Source of the DNA: Schistocerca nitens
Lineage: Eukaryota; Arthropoda; Insecta; Orthoptera; Acrididae
Reading direction: 5' to 3'
Assembly (NCBI RefSeq): GCF_023898315.1
Contig: NC_064614.1
Span: 1,057,852,432 to 1,057,916,431, forward strand
Length of the DNA stretch: 64,000 nucleotides
Shown here: one piece after another, positions 31,690 through 41,639 of the stretch
Position numbering within the stretch: position 1 is the first letter of the stretch
Layout: each line of letters starts with the position of its first letter
Translations under genes and position numbers: made by a program
Notes under the pieces: model-generated
Database searches by the model: none
What the model was told of the DNA's origin: nothing
The model's input: the letters and a program-made list of their open reading frames with translations, nothing else

Positions 31690-32107
31690 TGTTAGCGGCT
31701 GCAACACTGTCGGGTTCAGCTAAACTGGTGGCTGTCCGACCTTTGCTTAACGTGATTCAGAAGAATGAAGACCTTCAGTTGAGCAACAATAACTTTATTG
31801 CGAGCGCGTATCTAACGACGCCCGGCATGCATGGACAGATCGGAGCTATAAAAAATTTGCTTCCGGCCTATACAGAGGATCCTTAATCCTCGGAAACTTC
31901 CGTAGTTAGGAAAGAAAACAGTACTCGTCCACACAAGTCAGGAGGCACGGAACTACGCACTAACTCAAGAAACAAGGAATAATAATAATAATAATAATAA
32001 TAAACAGAACGTATATAAAAGCTAGAAAACACAGCGCCTCTAGAGGCTGGGCGCGGAACTACACAAATGTCGCGTAAAGTAATTACGACCGCATACCACT
32101 GCGCTGA
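31690..32107 (-). mobile_element. Probable solo LTR
   Basis: On the minus strand the segment starts TGTGTCAGCGCAGTGG and ends GCAGCCGCTAACA, satisfying the TG...CA rule. Within it are a TATA-like TTTTATATACG (about 32019-32009), an AAT/ATT repeat and a polyadenylation-like GCAATAAAG (about 31802-31794). Short ACAC sequences adjoin both ends and could be a 4-bp target duplication, though the right one lies in a CA repeat. No internal retroelement sequence is attached on either side. Confidence 0.5.
31978..32003. repeat. (AAT)n microsatellite
   Basis: About eight AAT units inside the probable LTR. Confidence 0.95.
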
Positions 32108-32117
32108 CACACACACA

Positions 32118-32168
<51 letters not shown>
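32108..32168. repeat. (CA)n microsatellite
   Basis: About 60 bp of CA repeat with one interruption (ATACCC). Chance ORFs of poly-His/Thr or poly-Val/Cys arise from it. Confidence 0.97.
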
Positions 32169-32169
<1 letters not shown>

Positions 32170-32629
32170 GGCGAGCACGAAGTAAGATAATACTACTCAT
32201 TCTACCTAGTTCTACTTTCTGTACGTGTAAAATTCGTTTGAGGTTTCGTCATTTGAAATCTTTGTATTTATTATGTAATTATTGCACGTTTTGTAAATGA
32301 GTCAAGGATGCCGGAAACAATTATAAGTGAAGCTTGACGTAATGATTTGCAATTGTTTTAAAATGCGCAAATACTATCTGTGTACTCTTTATGCACATAC
32401 CACATTACGATCAGTATTGAACGTTACAGTGGAGATAGCCCAACAGCAGTTCACAATTTTTCACACCGAGGGACTGTGTTCGAGTTCCAGAGGGTGAATT
32501 TTCCACTGAAAATTTAATGTGATAGATATGACAAGTGAAATTACGTCGCTAGCTATAGAAGAGATTATTGCTGAATCTGTCAGTGTCGCAACAGTTCAAA
32601 TTATGTTAATTTTATGAAAACTAGAGACT

Positions 32630-32899
32630 ATGGCCGATGACACAGCCACTATGAAAGAACATCAAGATAACTTATCCAATCAGGTTGCGCAAGTTACTGA
32701 CCAAGTCAAACATCAGTTAAAAACTGAGGTTGCCAATTGCGTGACCAACGAGTTGCAAGCTGATCTGGAAACCGTAACTAATGAGACCTCCGACTTGAAA
32801 ACCACTATTAGAAGTATTCCTGAACCTGTGGAGGAACTGACTGAAAATATGATTACTTTGCAGTTAGAGCAAGAAACCCTGAAATCCGACCTTCAGTAG
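32630..32899 (+). CDS. Coiled-coil protein fragment, gag-like
   Basis: 89 codons from MADDTATMKEHQDNLSNQVA, then VTDQVKHQLKTEVANCVTNE and further Leu/Ile-spaced heptads to the end, so almost the whole product should be a coiled coil. After the stop (32897-32899) the same frame continues VVTEVEDLSSVNEMKLNDFS, so one stop interrupts a longer frame. A preceding open stretch begins MTSEITSLAIEEIIAESVSV (from about 32528). Gag proteins of insect LTR elements often begin with such acidic helical regions, and a probable LTR lies 520 bp upstream, although on the opposite strand. I do not recognise the family. Confidence 0.4.
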   Translation: MADDTATMKEHQDNLSNQVAQVTDQVKHQLKTEVANCVTNELQADLETVTNETSDLKTTIRSIPEPVEELTENMITLQLEQETLKSDLQ

Positions 32900-33169
32900 G
32901 TAGTAACAGAAGTAGAGGATCTCTCCAGTGTTAATGAAATGAAATTAAATGATTTTTCTTATGGAAAAGAACATTTACCAAACTGTATAGCAACTGGCAA
33001 TAATAATGTCGATTTGTTAGGAACTAGCAATATTACTAACATACATTCGACCAGGACATTATACGATGTCGTATGTACGATATCGTACGTACTGAAGTGT
33101 GTTTCCGTCTTTGCCTTAACCGCGCAAGTACGCAGCGACCTTGAATTTATAGTCACTAGATTTTTTTAA

Positions 33170-34101
33170 ATAAACGCTGATGCAAATAATAACGATTAAT
33201 GTTTAGTGAAAATGAAACAATTTACACTCAAATATAAACTTTTCTTGTCGTGTACGCAAGGACATTGTGTGTGTAACTAACATAACTCAACCCTATGTAT
33301 CTTTTCACGTCATCCACCGAATGAGGACGTCGTCATAATCTACATGGAACACTGTCCAGAATGGCCCCTGTTCACTAATTCCGAATAACCTTCCTGGATG
33401 TTCCTGGCTTCGATGATGGGTCCTGGGATATGACACCATTGCGTCTACTGATCTACACTCCTTGTCCGTCGCCTACAATGCCTGCATCACTGGTCCTATC
33501 CAGTTGAAAGTCCCAATTAAAATTTTAATGAATAATATGACTAACCAAATCTTGCAAAAAAGTTTTTAAAGGAACGTCTATCAACAGAAGCAAACCATTT
33601 GTGTTTTGGTGTTAGGGTTAGGGTTAAATAATTAAAGGAACTAAGAGTGGTGTACAACTATTCTTAGTGACAATTACCTTAGTATTCTTGAAACATCTCC
33701 TTAGAAAAATTAATGAATTACTGTGCTGATAAACCTCTTACGTTATTTGATTTTCAAACAGCTGAGCAAAACTGAACGTACTCAGACATTTCTCTCTTTA
33801 CTTCTTCTGATCATCGCTAAACTGACACACAATATTTTTTTAGCGCTACGCAATCTGACTTTCAATAATCCCTACAAAAGAATGGCCCTGACTAACAATA
33901 ATCTATACCTTTCATGAATCACTTACCTCACAAAAATCTTCGTTACTCGAACTACTGCAATACAGTTTGCGCCAATACTGCCAGCTAAATAAAAGATTTT
34001 AACTACTGAAGGCACTAACTACTGATAGGCACTGTTAGCAAATGAAAGATTTTGATACAGAAAAAACAATGTATTTACCTTAATAATATTCAAAAGTCAT
34101 C
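33170..34101. other. No recognisable feature
   Basis: AT-rich, with short open frames only. GTTAGGGTTAGGGTTAAAT at 33611-33629 looks telomere-like but is only about three units of TTAGGG, not the insect TTAGG. Confidence 0.5.
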
Positions 34102-34103
34102 TA

Positions 34104-35525
34104 CACTCCTGGAAATTGAAATAAGAACACCGTGAATTCATTGTCCCAGGAAGGGGAAACTTCATTGACACATTCCTGGGGTCAGATACATCACATGATC
34201 ACACTGGCAGAACCACAGGCACATAGACACAGGCAACAGAGCATGCACAATGTCGGCACTAGTACAGTGTATATCCACCTTTCGCAGCAATGCAGGCTGC
34301 TATTCTCCCATGGAGACGATCGTAGAGATGCTGGATGTAGTCCTGTGGAACGGCTTGCCATGCCATTTCCACCTGGCGCCTCAGTTGGACCAGCGTTCGT
34401 GCTGGACGTGCAGACCGCGTGAGACGACGCTTCATCCAGTCCCAAACATGCTCAATGGGGGACAGATCCGGAGATCTTGCTGCCCAGGGTAGTTGAATTA
34501 CACCTTCTAGAGCACGTTGGGTGGCACGGGATACATGCGGACGTGCATTGTCCTGTTGGAACAGCAGGTTCCCTTGCCGGTCTAGGAATGGTAGAACGAT
34601 GGGTTCGATGACGGTTTGGATGTACCGCGCACTATTCAGTGTCCCCTCGACGATCACCAGTGGTGTACGGCCAGTGTAGGAGATCGCTCCCCACACCATG
34701 ATGCCGGGTGTTGGCCCTGTGTGCCTCGGTCGTATGCAGTCCTGATTGTGGCGCTCACCTGCACGGCGCCAAACACGCATACGACCATCATTGGCACCAA
34801 GGCAGAAGCGACTCTCATCGCTGAAGACGACACGTCTCCATTCGTCCCTCCATTCACGCCTGTCGCGACACCACTGGAGGCGGGCTGCACGATGTTGGGG
34901 CATGAGCGGAAGACGGCCTAACGGTGTGCGGGACCGTAGCCCAGCTTCATGGAGACGGTTGAGAATGGTCCTCGCCGATACCCCAGGAGCAACAGTGTCC
35001 CTAATTTGCTGGGAAGTGGCGGTGCGGTCCCCTACGGCACTGCGTAGGATCCTACGGTCTTGGCGTGCATCCGTGCGTCGCTGCGGTCCGGTCCCAGGTC
35101 GACGGGCACGTGCACCTTCCGCCGACCACTGGCGACAACATCGATGTACTGTGGAGACCTCACGCCCCACGTGTTGAGCAATTTGGCGGTACGTCCACCC
35201 GGCCTCCCGCATGCCCACTATACGCCCTCGCTCAAAGTCCGTCAACTGCACATACGGTTCACGTCCACGCTGTCGCGGCATGCTACCAGTGTTAAAGACT
35301 GCGATGGAGCTCCGTATGCCACGGCAAACTGGCTGACACTGACGGCGACGGTGCACAATTGCTGCGCAGCTAGCGCCATTCGACGGCCAACACCGCGGTT
35401 CCTGGTGTGTCCGCTGTGCCGTGCGTGTGATCATTGCTTGTACAGCCCTCTCGCAGTGTCCGGAGCAAGTATGGTGGGTCTGACACACCGGTGTCAATGT
35501 GTTCTTTTTTCCATTTCCAGGAGTG
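34104..35525 (-). mobile_element. Tc1/mariner-type transposon, complete, 1.42 kb
   Basis: TA target duplications lie at 34102-34103 and 35526-35527. The inverted ends start CACTCCTGGAAATTGAAATA (left) and, reversed, CACTCCTGGAAATGGAAAAA (right), giving about 28 bp with a few mismatches. A single transposase ORF (34259-35281, minus) occupies most of the element. The left UTR is 155 bp and the right leader 244 bp. The intact ORF and clean ends make this the youngest-looking DNA transposon here. Confidence 0.95.
34259..35281 (-). CDS. Tc1/mariner-type DDE transposase, apparently intact (340 aa)
   Basis: I start at the ATG read from 35281 (MPRQRGREPYVQLTDFERGR). The open frame extends upstream to 35557, but that part is non-coding leader and crosses the element end. 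Residues 10-60 form a helix-turn-helix DNA-binding domain (RIVGMREAGWTYRQIAQHVG). A second, Arg-rich helical region follows (GPQRRTDARQDRRILRSAV). The catalytic triad is clear: VVFSDESRFCLG (first D), LLFQQDNARPHVSRAT (second D) and AARSPDLSPIEHVWDWMKRR (third residue, E), the D-D-34-E pattern of Tc1-like enzymes. 340 codons is a normal family length, with no stop or frameshift. It would excise and insert its element at TA sites in the nucleus. Codon use is strikingly GC- and Arg-rich compared with the AT-rich surroundings, as expected for a recent arrival. Confidence 0.95.
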   Translation of the reverse strand: MPRQRGREPYVQLTDFERGRIVGMREAGWTYRQIAQHVGREVSTVHRCCRQWSAEGARARRPGTGPQRRTDARQDRRILRSAVGDRTATSQQIRDTVAPGVSARTILNRLHEAGLRSRTPLGRLPLMPQHRAARLQWCRDRREWRDEWRRVVFSDESRFCLGANDGRMRVWRRAGERHNQDCIRPRHTGPTPGIMVWGAISYTGRTPLVIVEGTLNSARYIQTVIEPIVLPFLDRQGNLLFQQDNARPHVSRATQRALEGVIQLPWAARSPDLSPIEHVWDWMKRRLTRSARPARTLVQLRRQVEMAWQAVPQDYIQHLYDRLHGRIAACIAAKGGYTLY

Positions 35526-35527
35526 TA

Positions 35528-35929
35528 ATACATGTGTATTAAATCGCAACATAACAATGTATTGTTATCTTACATATCATAACCTTTCATGTCAACTGTT
35601 TTTATTTACGACCGATAGCGTCCCCAGAGATCTACAATATAACACAGATAAGTTGAGTTTCGCTCCGAAGTTGCTTACGACTGCCAACAACCTCAGCGAT
35701 CTAGTCGCACGGCGACGTCTCTTTCTATGTGTGTGTCAACGAGACATAAAAAATGTAAGGAGTGTCTGAATGTCGGGGGCAAGGAAAGTTTATAGAGAGG
35801 TGAATAAGGTATGGTAACCTTTCAAGGCCAGGACAAGTTTAATAAAAGAAGGGCGAAATTATAAGCGAAGAAAAGGAGATATAAAATTCTTAATTCAAGA
35901 CCAATTGTACCAAGGAACCCAACAGAAAT
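35528..35929. other. No recognisable feature
   Basis: Spacer between the Tc1-type element and a LINE fragment; short open frames only. Confidence 0.5.
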
Positions 35930-37695
35930 GAAGAGGATCCACGTAACAGGGCAGACCCACCTAATTTAGAAGAGGTGAGAACTGCAACGAGGAAATTAAA
36001 GAAAAACAAGTCTGTGGGAATCGACTGCGTTCCGGCAGAACTTTTCAAGCAAGGGGGCTTTGAATTGGAAAGGAACATCCTGAAACTGGTTAATCTAATA
36101 TGAGAAAAAGAGAAAATGCCTGAGACATGGAAAGAGGGAATTATATGCCCCATATATAAAAAAGGAGACCAGATTGAATGCGTTAACTATAGAGAGATCA
36201 CACTGCTTAATCTGGGACATAAAATGCTCTCTAACATATTGCACGACCGACTTCTTCCAATAATACAGAGGGAAATGGAGCCGTACCGATGTGTATTTAC
36301 CCCATTAAGTCAACTATCGACCAGATATTTACGCTAAGATAAATTCTGGAAACAGCAAAGGAATATGGGGTCGAAACATATCATTTCTTTATTGATTTTA
36401 AAGCACTGTATGATAATATAGACAGAGCAACTACATCAAGCAATAGGTGAATTGAGTATTCCAAAAAAAAAAAATGATAAGGGTAGTAATATTTACAATG
36501 AGAGGAACGCAAGGTAGCATAAAGACTGGAGGAATTTTGTCCACTACCATGGAAATTAAAAATGGAGTACGGCAAGGTGACACACTGGTGTGTCTGCTAT
36601 TCACTCCCACCTTGGAGAAAGTGATGAGAGAAGTAAGTACCTCGAAGAGGGGAACGATTTTTCATAAGTCTGTGCAGACACTGGCCTAAGCGGACGACAT
36701 CAACAAAGTAACAAGAACTCTGACGACAATGGAAGAGATATTCACCACACTTAAACAGGCCAGCAGGAAGCAGGACTAAATAACGACGAGAAGAAAGCAA
36801 AATACCTAGCTGCTGGGAAAGCACCCAGGGAGAATATGCCAATCGCAATAACGATAGGTACTTATACCTTTGAAAGAGTCTATTATTTCAAGAACCTGGG
36901 TTCGATTGTAACCATTCTAAATGGCACCTCCTATGAAATGAAGCAGAGCCTACTTGCAGCCAATAAAACTTATTCCACCTAAACAAAGTTATTTTCAAGG
37001 CTCCTGACTAGAATCACAAAACTAACCATCTATAGAACACTGATCAGACCAGTGCTTGCTTACATACGCCTCTGAGACCTGGGTTCTGACAGCAAAGGAT
37101 TCTGAATCGCCAGATACGTTCGAGAGAAGGATACTCAGGAGAATCATCGGCCGAATTTGCGAAAGGAAAAGATGGAGGAGGAGAGAGAACCGTGAGTTGT
37201 ACGCCATCTACAAAGATCAGGCTGTTAGAAGAATTGTGAGCCGGCCGCGGTGGTCTCGCGGTTCTAGGCGCGCAGTCAGGAACCGTGTGACTGCTACGGT
37301 CGCAGGTTCGAATCCTGCCTCGGGCATGGATGTGTGTGATGTCCTTAGGTTAGTTAGGTTTAAGTAGTTCTAAGTTCTAGGGGACTAATGACCACAGCAG
37401 TTGAGTCCCATAGTGCTCAGAGCCATTTTTGAAGAATTGTGAAGTCATTTAGGCTCAGGTGAGAAGGGCGTGTGGCGCGGATGAATATACGGAAATACCA
37501 AAAAAGATTTCACAAGGAAAGACAGGTGGACAGAAAAGACGTGGTCGACGGGAAACTAGATAGAAGGACGGCATCATAGAGGATCTTCGGAAGAAAGGCT
37601 ACAGTAACTGGAAAATGCTAATAAGGGTCTGGGACAGATGGAAAGAGATAGTTGAAGAGGCCAAGACTCAACACGAGTTGTGGAGCCGCAGATGA
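35930..37695 (+). pseudogene. Non-LTR retrotransposon reverse transcriptase, decayed (second APE-RT-type family)
   Basis: The plus strand reads NLEEVRTATRKLKKNKSVGI and DCVPAELFKQGG (35965-36055), MPETWKEGIICPIYKKGDQI and NYREITLLNLGHKMLSNILH (36116-36245), then a weakened palm region and KNGVRQGDT (36560-36585). After that come KKAKYLAAGK and VYYFKNLGSIV (36795-36915), YRTLIRPVLAY (37035-37065) and a C-terminal block ending DLRKKGYSNWKMLIRVWDRW and KEIVEEAKTQHELWSRR (37580-37694). The family differs from the LINE at 43152 (other RT signatures and C-terminus). Frameshifts and a SINE (37240-37430) interrupt it. The catalytic FADD box falls in a shifted stretch near 36690 and is not clean. Confidence 0.8.
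37240..37430 (+). mobile_element. tRNA-derived SINE inserted in a LINE
   Basis: Main SINE family. Head GCCGGCCGCGGTGGTCTCGC, B box GGTTCGAATCC, end GTGCTCAGAGCCATTTTT. The 12-bp duplication GAAGAATTGTGA (37228-37239 and 37431-37442) lies in the LINE C-terminal coding part. Confidence 0.95.
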
Positions 37696-38192
37696 ACAAG
37701 TGTTTGAACATGAGCTCTGTATAATGAGCTTTCCCGAAATCTTGTTTCTTCCGTGTCGTAATTCATGCCATAGCTGCTGATAGTGCCCACGGCGCACGCA
37801 TGGCTACAAATTAGCAGTCTTTCGAGCAGTATGTAAATATCCTTCTCCTCATACGCGCTTGAAAGCTGTAAAGGGAGGGGGCAAGAGAGGGCACATCCCC
37901 CCCCCCCCCGGAATGTGGAGTGTGGGTTTTTTATTCGTTATGGAATTCTCATACACTTCCAAAAAGTGATCCCACAAAACCTCTAGCATAGCCAGTTGTA
38001 ACAAACACTATGTGGTTGATCGCCGTGGGGAGATACTATAGCAATTACCATCCTCTCATTAGAAAGTGTAACACCAGACACTCAATTATAGAGCACCGGC
38101 GTCATTAATCTGTGAGTCGTTCTCCTTTCATAATAATGAGCACACTGCTGTGATGCGGAACGAACGAAAGAGAAAAAAGTCGCTCTTATGTG
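37696..38192. other. No recognisable feature
   Basis: Contains a poly-C run (about 37898-37909). No motif. Confidence 0.5.
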
Positions 38193-38396
38193 CCAAATGT
38201 TCAAATGTGTGTGAAATCTTATGGGACTTCACTGCTACGGTCATCAGTCCCTAAGCTTACACACGACTTACCCGAAATTATCCTAAGGACAAACACACAC
38301 ACCCATGCCCGAGGGAGGACTCGAACCTCCGCCGGGACCAGCTGCACAGTCCATGACTACAGTGCCTTAGACCTTACGGCTAATCCGGCGCGGCAA
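38193..38396 (-). mobile_element. tRNA-derived SINE, related third subfamily
   Basis: The minus strand begins GCCGCGCCGGATTAGCCGTA, with B box GGTTCGAGTCC and CTCGGGCATGGGTGTGTGTG, and ends CATAAGATTTCACACACATT before TGAACATTTG. The middle part is alignable with the main SINE, but the head and tail differ. Approximate duplications TCTTATGTG and TCTTACGTG flank it. The fragment at 29092-29170 belongs to the same subfamily. Confidence 0.88.
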
Positions 38397-38739
38397 TCTT
38401 ACGTGTTACATCGAGACCATCACCATCATTAACCTTCTTGTCCCGACATCCCGACAAGACTCAGTTTTGCCCCGATTTTACAAAGCTACTGTTATGAGCT
38501 TGCCTTAAGTACAGATGTAAAGCCATCTGTTAGCGCAACATATAACAGCAGCCTCAGTTAGTTTTATTTCTGTCAAACAAGTTTATGCCGACAAGGTTGT
38601 CTAACAGATGACGATGCATGATGCGTATCCTGTATTGATGTTGCAGTCACCTAAATCTAACGCCATCATGCGAGAAAATACCAGATTTCTCCAGCAGTAC
38701 ACGGCTGTACCTATTTAAGTAGCGCCATGCGGAAGAATC

Positions 38740-39855
38740 GTTCAGTTCCCCTTTGAATGGCGATCTGGTAAGACGATTCTTTTCCACACCTACGAATCCT
38801 TAATGCGTCCCATCCTCTGTTATGCCACTCCCGCCTGGATATCCGGCTCCCTCCCCCAAATTTTGTAAGTCCCTCCTGATCCTCGGGCGCCACGCACTCC
38901 ACCTCGCCTTCCGTATATGCCTCCCATCCCCCATGCGGATCCTCTATGACCTGATACCTTTTCCTTTCCCCCATCTGCTCCTATTCCTCGAACATATCCG
39001 CATACTCTACACCTTCCGCCGTCTTGATCTCCCTCATTCCCTGGTTGCTCCTCTCCTCTCCAACCCCCGCCCTCTGCTGCACCTTCACTGTTGTGTCCCC
39101 CCTACCCTCCATCTTTCCCAAGATGGATTTCATCAACTCCCCCTCCTGGATGATGCCCTCTCTCCCTCCATTTAACCCTCCTATTAACTCTGATCCTCAC
39201 ATCCCCCTCCCTTCCTGTGTCGTTTTCCTGGGTTACCTCTCCCCCCCCCCCCCACTCTTCCATTATGTTTTTTCCCTGTCTACCCTCTCTCTGCCTCCCT
39301 TCTCTCCCCCTGAGTCCTTTTGCATTTCCCTCCTCCGCCTTTCCCCATTCCCTCTCGCGTCTGCCCTTACCCCCCCCCCCCTATGAGTTTTCTCCTGCAG
39401 TCGGTCCCCCCCCTTTCGTTTTTCCTCTCCTCCCCCTTCCCCCCCCCCCTCTGCCTTTTGCTGTGGTGCGTCATCTTCGTGCCGACTTTTTAGTGCAGTG
39501 TTTCCATTGATTGTTAAAGTGTTGTGCACCTTTTCCGAAGAGTTGCGAACAGACATCATATTGTCAGTGGGTGCGAGTTTTATATCTCTTGCGAACAGAA
39601 ACCAGACTGTCGCCGTGTTTTTTAATTGTCTGTCTACTATTTTACCTGTCTGCTTCCCGTGTATTTTATTATTTATGTTTTAACTTTCCACAATTTTCCG
39701 TCGTTTTACAGTTTAAGTCACCATTTTATGGCCGGCTTTTATTGTTTCCTATCTTCTTATGTTTTAAAAATTCTGAACGCTGAAGAGCGGCGTACTGAGC
39801 TGCTGCCAGCCCGCCCCCTTTAGAGGGAATCGAAATTCAATAAAGAAAAAAAAAG
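38740..39855 (+). pseudogene. Jockey-type LINE, polymerase C-terminus and C-rich 3' UTR
   Basis: The plus-strand frame 38822-39175, with its shifted upstream part (from about 38745), reads as the post-RT helical domain: PSPKFCKSLLILGRHALHLA, then PSPMRILYDLIPFPFPHLLL and LLDDALSPSI with a stop at 39173-39175. A long CT-rich 3' UTR follows (several runs of C, 39240-39450). A last block GCCAGCCCGCCCCC and CAATAAAGAAAAAAAAAGA (39805-39856) looks like a poly(A)-tailed 3' end. Early stops break the frame before 38822. The RT catalytic part is missing, so this is a 5'-truncated copy. The clade call is from general resemblance. Confidence 0.7.
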
Positions 39856-40023
39856 ATGATTCTTTCTAAATGTAATAAGTAATGTTTGAAGTTTTTACTG
39901 CCGGTAGGACGTGAAGTGTATAATCACATGTACTTTGATGACTAAAGTGTTATAGTTGACTGTTTACTATCTAATAAACTGATCACAGCTTACGAAAATA
40001 CCTAAGGATGGAAAGAGAAAATG

Positions 40024-41020
40024 TCACTTTTCGGCTGATTACACAAAAGACTGATCGTTTGTCAAGAAAGGACGTAGGGATCAGGAAGCGTGGTGTGAGA
40101 TTTATAGCTGCTTCATCTCAGTAAGTCTCGGAGATGAGGCATATGTGAGGCATCAAATTTCTACGAAGAATCATACAAATACATTCGCGGTAGCACTGAA
40201 AGCAAAGCCTATTTCTACATTCATAGTTAAAGATACTCAGGAAGAACTGTTCGTTGCTGCAGTAGAACTAACAACAGCTTATACAGTTGTTAAGCATCAC
40301 CAGTCCTTCAGTTCTCTTGACTGTACCGTAAAACAATGCTGTAATGTATCCTGACACCTAAAGTCGCCGCAAAGCAGTCTACAGTCAAAGCTACAGCGAT
40401 GGTTGAAAATATTCTCGCACCACACTTCGTGTCCCAATGCAAGAAGTTTCATTTTACGGCATATCACCGAAGTATCGAACCACAAGGCTGAAAAGGATGT
40501 TTCCTTTAGTTGTTTAATACTTCAATGAAATTGACGGAAACCAACGTAAGCTGTTGAAGTTTGATTCACTGAATAACGAAACGTCGGGCACAGCTGCAAA
40601 CTTTTGTATGGATACTTTAAGACAACTGCAAATTCTGTTAGATAAATTAATCGCCTTTTATGGAGACAATATCAATACCAATTTCAGAGGGCTTCATCGC
40701 TGCTGCCAAAGGAATGTGTTTCACCAAATTAAAAAATTGGAAAAAATGAAGGAATTGGATGCCCTGTACATATTCTCCACAACACTGTATCAAGCCCTGC
40801 CAGGGTCGTACCTGTGGACATTGAAATAATCGTCATGAAAATATTTAGTTATTTTCTAATATACACGATAAGCTGAAAGAAGCTGCTAGAGTTCTAGTTA
40901 TACCTTGATGCCAATCATCAGACTCTTCTATCTCACTCAAAAACGAGGTGGCTGTCGTTAATGCCAGCATTTGAGGTAATTTTTAAGCTTTGCACTCCAC
41001 TAAAACAATTTTGGACATTA
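40024..41020 (+). pseudogene. hAT transposase pseudogene, central region
   Basis: The frame at 40554-40829 reads FDSLNNETSGTAANFCMDTL, then KLIAFYGDNINTNFRGLHRC and NVFHQIKKLEKM. The segment GDNTNTNFGG is a hallmark of a hAT group whose proteins include ZMYM-like domesticated relatives; here it reads GDNINTNFRG. Upstream pieces in other frames fit too (FNEIDGNQRKLLKFDSLNNE at about 40520-40580). Downstream KYLVIF and a broken AERSC...LFYLTQKRGGCR-like stretch correspond to the part before the RW insertion domain. Frameshifts and stops are frequent. BED finger and C-terminal dimerisation parts were not found here. Confidence 0.75.
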
Positions 41021-41230
41021 AGATTGTCAATCTAAAATAATTTCAGATTTTTTGTGATCAGTGAGATTTACTTCACGTTTCTGGAGTCAAACTCGGCTCT
41101 ATTAGAAAAAAATATATAAAAGCGTGGAAAAGAATAACGCTCGATAACTGAAATAAGAAATATATTAATCGACACTCATAGATGTCGGAATCAAGGGAAC
41201 TGCGAATTTCATGGGCAAGATAAAGGGTCA

Positions 41231-41521
41231 ATGGCTTTCTATACCATAGCATTTGAATACATAAAGAAAAGTTCTATTTCTTTTAATAAATCTCAAGTAT
41301 TTGATTGGATGAATCTGTATGAAACCCCGGATTGGGTAATAATTCCAAACACTATTATATACCCGACTGAAAATGGTTTGAAGATTGAAGGGGACAAGGG
41401 AACATATATATCTGAGGAGCTTTCGGAAGAATGGAAATTTAAACACTTCCAGGAAGGAAGACGAATTTACTTTGTTAAGGAAACCAAAAATACTGAACAT
41501 AAGCTCCAACTACGCAAATGA
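41231..41521 (+). CDS. Unidentified 96-codon ORF
   Basis: The plus-strand frame MAFYTIAFEYIKKSSISFNK to HKLQLRK is charged and aromatic (YETPDWVIIPNTIIYPTENG; EELSEEWKFKHFQEGRRIYF). It reads like genuine protein more than like random AT-rich DNA. No family was recognised. A minus-strand frame overlaps it and is presumably its shadow. It follows the hAT relic, but nothing ties the two together. It could be a piece of an uncharacterised transposon protein or a decayed host-gene exon. Confidence 0.35.
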   Translation: MAFYTIAFEYIKKSSISFNKSQVFDWMNLYETPDWVIIPNTIIYPTENGLKIEGDKGTYISEELSEEWKFKHFQEGRRIYFVKETKNTEHKLQLRK

Positions 41522-41639
41522 TGCGAATATTTGTTTTCTAGTTCCGCACACAACGCCCCTGTCGGTCCAGTGGACTGATGACGCAAATCGGCTGCTGCCA
41601 CGGACTGTGGAATCAATCTTACAGTGCAAGCGATATGGT

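Noticed and set aside
32067-32300. ORFs of repeated His-Thr or Val-Cys
   Set aside because: Simple translation of the (CA)n microsatellite.
33611-33629. Telomere-like GTTAGGGTTAGGG
   Set aside because: Only about three TTAGGG units in single-copy AT-rich DNA, and insect telomeres normally use TTAGG; probably chance.
34654-35295. Several plus-strand and minus-strand ORFs over the Tc1 transposase
   Set aside because: GC-rich coding DNA leaves shadow frames open; only the minus-strand frame with the DDE motifs is real.
35282-35557. N-terminal extension of the transposase ORF to 432 codons
   Set aside because: The extension crosses the right terminal inverted repeat into flanking DNA. The conserved family start is the ATG read from 35281.
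39217-39510. Proline-rich ORFs
   Set aside because: They arise from the CT-rich 3' UTR of the jockey-type LINE.
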